Made by a program: the position numbers and the translations under genes. A stretch of 64,000 bases of DNA, taken from Salarchaeum japonicum_A (GTDB lineage Archaea > Halobacteriota > Halobacteria > Halobacteriales > Halobacteriaceae). The stretch lies in assembly GCF_049705945.1 (NCBI RefSeq), contig NZ_JBNAMV010000004.1:124001-188000 (forward strand). Reading direction: 5' to 3'. This document shows positions 59,957 through 64,000 of this stretch, piece by piece (the first letter of the stretch is position 1; each line of letters begins with the position of its first letter). The notes below the pieces were generated by a model. That model did not search any database. It worked only from the letters and a program-made list of their open reading frames with translations, and was not told the DNA's origin.

Positions 59957-60009
59957 GACTCGTGATAGCACGCGACGCGACAAAGGAATGGCGGCCCGCT
60001 GACACCAGG

Positions 60010-60255
60010 CTACGCGTCGTACTCTTCGGGAGTGTAGGTCTTCAGTTCCAGCGCGTGGATGTCCCGCGTCATCTTCCCGTCGAGCGCGTCGTACACCAGC
60101 TGGTGTTGGTCCACGAGAGAGAGCCCCTCGAACGCGGGCGACACCACCACCGCGCCGAGGTGGTCGTCGTCCTGCGGGCCGCGCGTGCGCGAGACCTCCG
60201 CGTCCGCGTCCTCGATGTTCGACTCGATGAGCGCCTCGATTTCGGAGAGGTCCAT
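60010..60255 (-). CDS. bolA: BolA-family protein
   Basis: 81 aa. It has the BolA alpha/beta layout: IEALIESNIEDADAEVSR, the GAVVVSPAFEGLSLVDQHQL core and a C-terminal YDALDGKMTRDIHALEL with the His of the conserved region. BolA proteins work with glutaredoxins in iron-sulfur handling; a similar role here is inferred. Other haloarchaeal BolA proteins have this size. Confidence 0.88.
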   Translation of the reverse strand: MDLSEIEALIESNIEDADAEVSRTRGPQDDDHLGAVVVSPAFEGLSLVDQHQLVYDALDGKMTRDIHALELKTYTPEEYDA

Positions 60256-60351
60256 GGAGGCAGAAGGAAGGTCGCGAGGAAAAACCGCCCGGTCGTGGAA
60301 CCCCGCGGCGAATCACACGGATTTTTGACAGTCCATCGAATCGACCCGGAC

Positions 60352-61344
60352 ATGCTCGAAGCCCTCCGACGCGTCCTCCGCGCGCTCGTCCGGCCACGAG
60401 CGATGTTCGGCGATTCGCGCTCGGTGCCGTTCCGCGTGGGCCTCGCCGTCGTCGTCCTGTTGTGCGCGCTGAACGCCGCGGGCGTGCTGTACGCGTCCGG
60501 CGTCGTCGCCGACGCGACTACCGGAAGCGTCCAGATTGACAACCCCGCACGGCCGGCCGAGACAGTCTGTGAGGACGCGCAGTCGCCCGGCGACTTCTTC
60601 TACGAGTACCACCACGAAACGTGCAAAAACGAACCCGCGACCGTCCAGCAACCGCTCGCCAGCTACGCCGCGGACACGATATCAGACCTCGTGTTCGCCG
60701 CGTTCCTCGTTCCGTTCGCGGTCTGGGCGGTCGTGAGCGGCCTCATTCACTTGCTCATCGGCGGAGCGACGGCGGACGACTACGACGACCGCGTGCGGTT
60801 CTCGGTCGTTCTCGCCGTCACGGCCATCGGACTCGTGCCGGCCGCGCTCCGCTACGCCGCGCGCCCGCTCCTCGTCGAAATGGAGACGGCGACTCTCACG
60901 CCGGCGAGCATCGAGGCGGCGCGCTCGCTCGCCGCCGACGCGCTGACGCCGAACTCACCCGTCTGGCTCGCGCTCGTCGCCGCGACCGCTGCGTGGACCG
61001 CGGTCGTCTGGTGGCGGTCCTGGCAGACCGCGTTCGGCGTGTCGTCGCGGCGCGCCGGCACCGTCGCCGCTGTCGCGGGCGCGTGCTTCCTCGTTCCGGC
61101 CGTCGCCCCAGTCCAGTTCGCTGGTTCGGTCGGCGCACTCGGCATCCTCCTCGTCGCGGTCGGTATTCCGGCGCTCGCGTTCCCGCGCGGCCTCGAACGC
61201 CTCGACCTCGCGCTCGACCTCATCGGAACACGGGGCGGCGAGCGCGTGGAACCGAAGCCGTGGCGGGTCGCCCTCCAGCAGCTCTCCGGGCTCGTGATGG
61301 TCGCCGTCGGAACAGTCCTCCTCGGCGGGCTAGCGCTCGCCTAA
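60352..61344 (+). CDS. Yip1-like integral membrane protein
   Basis: 330 aa. After a short polar start (MLEALRRVLRALVRP) come about six helices, for example FAAFLVPFAVWAVVSGLIHL and ALVAATAAWTAVVWWRSWQT. The pattern resembles Yip1/DUF1282 proteins. An ATTTTTGAC promoter-like stretch lies about 30 nt upstream. Its TAA stop overlaps the stop of the convergent FEN-1 gene by 4 nt. Confidence 0.75.
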   Translation: MLEALRRVLRALVRPRAMFGDSRSVPFRVGLAVVVLLCALNAAGVLYASGVVADATTGSVQIDNPARPAETVCEDAQSPGDFFYEYHHETCKNEPATVQQPLASYAADTISDLVFAAFLVPFAVWAVVSGLIHLLIGGATADDYDDRVRFSVVLAVTAIGLVPAALRYAARPLLVEMETATLTPASIEAARSLAADALTPNSPVWLALVAATAAWTAVVWWRSWQTAFGVSSRRAGTVAAVAGACFLVPAVAPVQFAGSVGALGILLVAVGIPALAFPRGLERLDLALDLIGTRGGERVEPKPWRVALQQLSGLVMVAVGTVLLGGLALA

Positions 61345-62324
61345 GTCCACTGGTCGAGGCCCGTCTGCACCATCGACTCCTCGATACGGTCGAACGCGGT
61401 TTCGACCTCGCTCGCGGGTATCTCCCACTCCTCGCAGACGTAGTCGCGGGCGGCGCTCACGTCCGGGTCGACGTCGAGGTCGAGCGCGTAGTCGTCGGTC
61501 ACGTCCGGGTCGAGGAAGAGGGTGCGGATGCGGTCCGCGTGCTCGATGTACGCGTCGTCGGCGTCGAGGACGCCCCAGAGGTCGCCGTGTTCCTTCACGG
61601 ACTTCAGGGCGGTCTTCGGGCCGTAGCCGCTGATGCCGTCGTTGAAGTCGGTGCCGCAGAGGATGGCGATGTCCACGAGTTGCTCCCACGTGATGTCGTG
61701 CTCGTTGAGCGTGGCCTGGAAGTCCATCAGTTCGGGGTCGCCCTTCGAGGTGAGTTGGCGGAGCGTGTACGGCGCGCCGAACAGCACCGTGTCGTAGTCG
61801 TCGCTCCCCGCGTAATCGATGTCGTCGTCCACGCGGGCCATGTACGCGGCCTGCGCCTCGCCCTCCGCAGGCGCTTCGACTTGCGGCACGCCGAGGATGT
61901 CGAGCAGGTCGCGCGTGGTCTCGTGAATCGTGTCGGTGAGCCGCTGCGTCCGGGATTCGAGGCGCGCGACCGCGACCGCGTCCCCCGCCTCGCGCGCTTC
62001 TTCCAGTTGTTCCTCGTACTTCTCGCGTTGTTCGCGGCGCTCCGCGATTTCGTCGTCCTTGAGTTCGGTGACGCCGCCGTCCCAGACGAACACGGGCGTG
62101 AGGTCGTTCTCGAAGAACTTCGGGAGCCCCTTCACGACCCCGAGGAGGTTCGCCACCTCGGTCCCCTGGCTCGTGGTGTAGACGGAGTCGCTCGTCCACT
62201 TCACGGTCGTGGTGAGGTACTTGTAGAGCCAGTTGTGCGCGTCCACGGCGACCGCGTCCCCGTCGAGGTCGGCGACCGCGACTTCCTCGATGGCGGCGAG
62301 CTGCCGCAGGTCCGAGAGTCCCAT
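61341..62324 (-). CDS. fen: Flap endonuclease 1
   Basis: 327 aa. It removes 5' flaps during Okazaki-fragment maturation and repair. N-terminal XPG region: MGLSDLRQLAAIEEVAVADL, acidic metal-site residues around VFVWDGGVTELKD, the internal XPG region QVEAPAEGEAQAAYMARVDD, and the helix-hairpin region CGTDFNDGISGYGPKTALK. The C-terminal QTGLDQWT looks like a PCNA-interacting motif. Confidence 0.94.
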   Translation of the reverse strand: MGLSDLRQLAAIEEVAVADLDGDAVAVDAHNWLYKYLTTTVKWTSDSVYTTSQGTEVANLLGVVKGLPKFFENDLTPVFVWDGGVTELKDDEIAERREQREKYEEQLEEAREAGDAVAVARLESRTQRLTDTIHETTRDLLDILGVPQVEAPAEGEAQAAYMARVDDDIDYAGSDDYDTVLFGAPYTLRQLTSKGDPELMDFQATLNEHDITWEQLVDIAILCGTDFNDGISGYGPKTALKSVKEHGDLWGVLDADDAYIEHADRIRTLFLDPDVTDDYALDLDVDPDVSAARDYVCEEWEIPASEVETAFDRIEESMVQTGLDQWT

Positions 62325-62371
62325 TACTCGTGCTTAGACGCGTTCGACGTTAAGGCTTCGTCACGCCCCAG

Positions 62372-62581
62372 TCAGCGGAGGCCGACGGCGAGGAGGACGA
62401 GGCCGACGAGGATGGTGGCAGCGCCCGCGCCGCGCTGGACGAGCACGGCTTCGCGGTCGGTGAGGTCGTCGTCGCCGTCGTACATCGCGTTCTCGGGCCG
62501 GAAGACGAGGTCCGGTTTCAGGAGCGCCGCGGTGCCCGTGGCGAGCGCGAGCACGCCGAGCACGAGGAAGACGGGGTTCAT
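62372..62581 (-). CDS. Small two-helix membrane protein
   Basis: 69 aa. Two hydrophobic segments, VFLVLGVLALATGTAALL and GAGAATILVGLVLLAVGL, flank a polar middle containing FRPENAMYDGDDDLTDRE. I recall similar short haloarchaeal proteins (DUF6199-like) without known function. It lies between fen and the acetyltransferase gene on the same strand. Confidence 0.7.
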   Translation of the reverse strand: MNPVFLVLGVLALATGTAALLKPDLVFRPENAMYDGDDDLTDREAVLVQRGAGAATILVGLVLLAVGLR

Positions 62582-62608
62582 GCGTGGTGGTAGGGGTGAG
62601 CGCGCGCT

Positions 62609-63130
62609 TCAGGCTGGCGGTTCCCGCGGGTCGGGCGCGCCGGCGTCGAGTTTCTCCGCGACGAACGCGGCTTCCTCGTCGGCGAGGTCGCGCTCCCGGT
62701 ACGCGCGGAGGCCGGCGCGGTAATCGGCGTCTGCGGGCGCGGGATGCGCGAGCACGAGTTCCGCGAGCCCGGTTCGGTCGCCCGTCCAGCCGAACCCGGC
62801 CTTGTGGAGCGCGTGGTACGCGAACGGATTGTTGACGGCGATGTGGACGGTGGGAAAACGCTCGTGCAGGCGGTCTGTCGCGAACGCGCAGAGCCGCGGG
62901 CCGATTCCGCGGCCGCGGTAGTCCTCGCGGACGGTGACGTACCGCAGCCACCCCACAGAGTCGTCGGTTCGGTCGGCGTTGAACGACACCGCGCCCACCA
63001 CGTCGCCGTCGTCGCGCGCGACCGCTTTCCCCGTGTTCGACATGACGAACTTCCCGGCGTACGCGAAGCGCTGCCAGTCGAGGCGCAGCGTGGGTTCATC
63101 GGCGGGCCAGCCGAGGACGTCGAACTCCAT
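62609..63130 (-). CDS. GNAT-family acetyltransferase
   Basis: 173 aa. The acetyl-CoA-binding motif is TVREDYRGRGIGPRLCAFAT, preceded by VVGAVSFNADRTDDSVGWLR, the typical beta-strand with bulge. Target unknown. It is divergent from the methyltransferase gene across about 53 nt. Confidence 0.85.
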   Translation of the reverse strand: MEFDVLGWPADEPTLRLDWQRFAYAGKFVMSNTGKAVARDDGDVVGAVSFNADRTDDSVGWLRYVTVREDYRGRGIGPRLCAFATDRLHERFPTVHIAVNNPFAYHALHKAGFGWTGDRTGLAELVLAHPAPADADYRAGLRAYRERDLADEEAAFVAEKLDAGAPDPREPPA

Positions 63131-63183
63131 GCTCGTGGCTGGGGCGGCGGACGCTTATGTCGCACGCCCGCGACTCCACGGGT

Positions 63184-63753
63184 GTGCACGACGTTCCGTA
63201 CTTCGACGCGTTCGCGCCGGTGTACGACTTGGTGATGCCGGCTGCGGAGCGCGCGCCGCTCACGGCCGGCCTCGCGAACGCCGAGCGGGACGTGGAGCGC
63301 GTGCTCGACCTCGGCGGCGGAACCGGGCGGGCCGCTCGCGCGCTCGGCGGGGCGACCGTCGTGGACGCCTCCCGCGGAATGCTCGAACGCGCTGCTGCGG
63401 ACGACCTTCCCGTAGTTCAGGGCGACGTAGGCGCGCTCCCGGTTCGGTCGGACGCCGCGGACGCGGCAGTGGTCGTGGACGCGCTCCACCACTTCCCGGA
63501 CGTTCCCGCGGCGCTCTCCGAGGCCGCGCGCGTCCTCCGTCCGGGCGGCGTGCTCGTGGTTCGCGAGTTCGACCCATCGACAGTTCGGGGACGGCTGCTC
63601 GAAGCGGCCGAGCACGCGATTCGGTTCGACTCCACGTTCTACGCGCCGGACGCTCTTCAGAATCTGCTGGCGGACGCGGGATTCGCGGCGCACGTCGTCG
63701 AGCGCGGGTTCGCGTACACGGTGGCGGGCGTTCGAGAGCAGAGGAGCGAATAG
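63184..63753 (+). CDS. Class I SAM-dependent methyltransferase
   Basis: 189 aa. Motif I is RVLDLGGGTGRAARALGGAT, the post-I acidic residue lies in VVDASRGMLE, and motif IV is VVVDALHHFPDVP, with a Ubie/COQ5-like layout. The GTG at 63184 (MHDVPYFDAFAPVYDLV) is preferred because a TATA-like GCTTATG sits about 25-30 nt upstream; an in-frame ATG at 63157 is the alternative. Substrate not evident. Confidence 0.85.
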   Translation: MHDVPYFDAFAPVYDLVMPAAERAPLTAGLANAERDVERVLDLGGGTGRAARALGGATVVDASRGMLERAAADDLPVVQGDVGALPVRSDAADAAVVVDALHHFPDVPAALSEAARVLRPGGVLVVREFDPSTVRGRLLEAAEHAIRFDSTFYAPDALQNLLADAGFAAHVVERGFAYTVAGVREQRSE

Positions 63754-63775
63754 GGAGGGCGTCGAAGCGCGAGGT

Positions 63776-64000
63776 ATGTTCGAGTTCGACCGGCGGACGG
63801 TTCGGCGGTTCGCCGCGGGCGACGTGCTCGCGGTGTTCGCGTTCGTGACTGTGGGCGAGTACCAGCACAATCCGTTCCTCTTCCAGCCGTCGCAGGCGGG
63901 CGACCTTGCGGTCCAGCTCGCGGGTGCGGCGGTGCCGTTCCTCGCGGGCTGGCTGGTGGGGTCGTGGGCGCTTGGCGCGTACGGCGGGCGCGTGACCGAC
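63776..64000 (+). CDS. DUF3054-like membrane protein, N-terminal part (cut by window edge)
   Basis: 75 codons from an ATG at 63776 to the right edge. Start MFEFDRRTVRRFAAGDVLAV is followed by FAFVTVGEYQHNP and a helix (GAAVPFLAGWLVGSWALGAY). The Gly-Asp and Gly-Glu-x-Gln-His pattern matches DUF3054 membrane proteins from memory. The rest lies outside the window. Confidence 0.72.
   Translation, partial: MFEFDRRTVRRFAAGDVLAVFAFVTVGEYQHNPFLFQPSQAGDLAVQLAGAAVPFLAGWLVGSWALGAYGGRVTD

Noticed and set aside
1..64000. tRNA, rRNA, CRISPR array, attachment site or replication origin
   Set aside because: No T-loop sequence in the gaps, no regularly spaced repeats, no Orc1/Cdc6 gene and no origin-like repeats were seen by reading; a covariance-model search would be needed to exclude tRNAs formally.

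Overview
The window looks like a piece of a haloarchaeal (class Halobacteria) chromosome. It is GC-rich and densely packed, and the predicted proteins are strongly acidic. Several gene types are diagnostic or typical: archaeal GatE, MptE and FEN-1, HalX-type response regulators, a PGF-CTERM surface protein, Tat-type lipoprotein signals (twin Arg plus lipobox), a TIGR04024-like F420 oxidoreductase, and many small Halobacteria-only hypothetical proteins. Many starts lie about 25-35 nt downstream of an A/T-rich TATA-like element, as expected for leaderless transcripts. I saw no rRNA, tRNA, CRISPR array, transposase, integrase or replication origin, so most of this reads as core chromosome.

Layout. 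1-3.4 kb: end of a secreted protein gene and a NitT/TauT-type ABC importer. 3.4-9.7 kb: small cytosolic genes, superoxide dismutase, a HAD phosphatase, an FKBP isomerase and a class I photolyase. 9.7-12.6 kb: thioesterase, enoyl-CoA hydratase/isomerase and acyl-CoA ligase (acyl-CoA metabolism). 12.6-13.1 kb: an A/T-rich patch with two tiny overlapping genes. 13.1-16.5 kb: a YqcI/YcgG-family gene coupled to a cysteine hydrolase, then two oxidoreductases. 16.5-18.5 kb: the pterin/folate genes mptE and folP. 18.5-21.6 kb: SPOUT methyltransferase, PAP2 membrane protein, EamA exporter and Lrp-type regulator. 21.6-26.8 kb: a four-gene iron-uptake operon behind a perfect DtxR/IdeR-type palindrome. 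26.8-34.4 kb: gatE, a VOC dioxygenase, haloalkane dehalogenase-like hydrolase, aldo/keto reductase, M48 protease, msrA and a regulator/membrane-protein pair. 34.4-37.1 kb: two-component pair 1. 37.1-44 kb: a complete dipeptide/oligopeptide ABC operon. 44-47.2 kb: hypothetical protein, metallophosphoesterase and ATP-type PEP carboxykinase. 47.2-52.4 kb: an HTTM membrane protein, one continuous frame joining a MOSC domain to a HalX response regulator, and two-component kinase 2 facing it. 52.5-64 kb: katG, an MFS transporter, a YdbS/YdbT-like PH-domain pair, fumC, bolA, a Yip1-like protein, FEN-1 and small genes, ending in a truncated DUF3054-like gene.

How the genes work together. Oxidative and light stress defence is well represented (sod, katG, msrA, photolyase), close to a probably iron-repressed uptake operon. 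The two kinase/regulator sets are related to each other, which suggests duplication followed by rearrangement. Carbon metabolism is represented by pckA, fumC and the acyl-CoA genes; peptide import by the dpp operon.

The observations most worth a second look are the MOSC-HalX fusion frame, the Ftr1-like PGF-CTERM protein under a DtxR-type operator, the coupled 54-aa and 58-aa genes at 12.6-12.9 kb, the short reading frame that runs into katG, a 68-bp near-perfect repeat inside the iron permease gene, and the frequent 4-nt overlap of convergent stop codons. Family assignments come from memory of motifs, not from any search.
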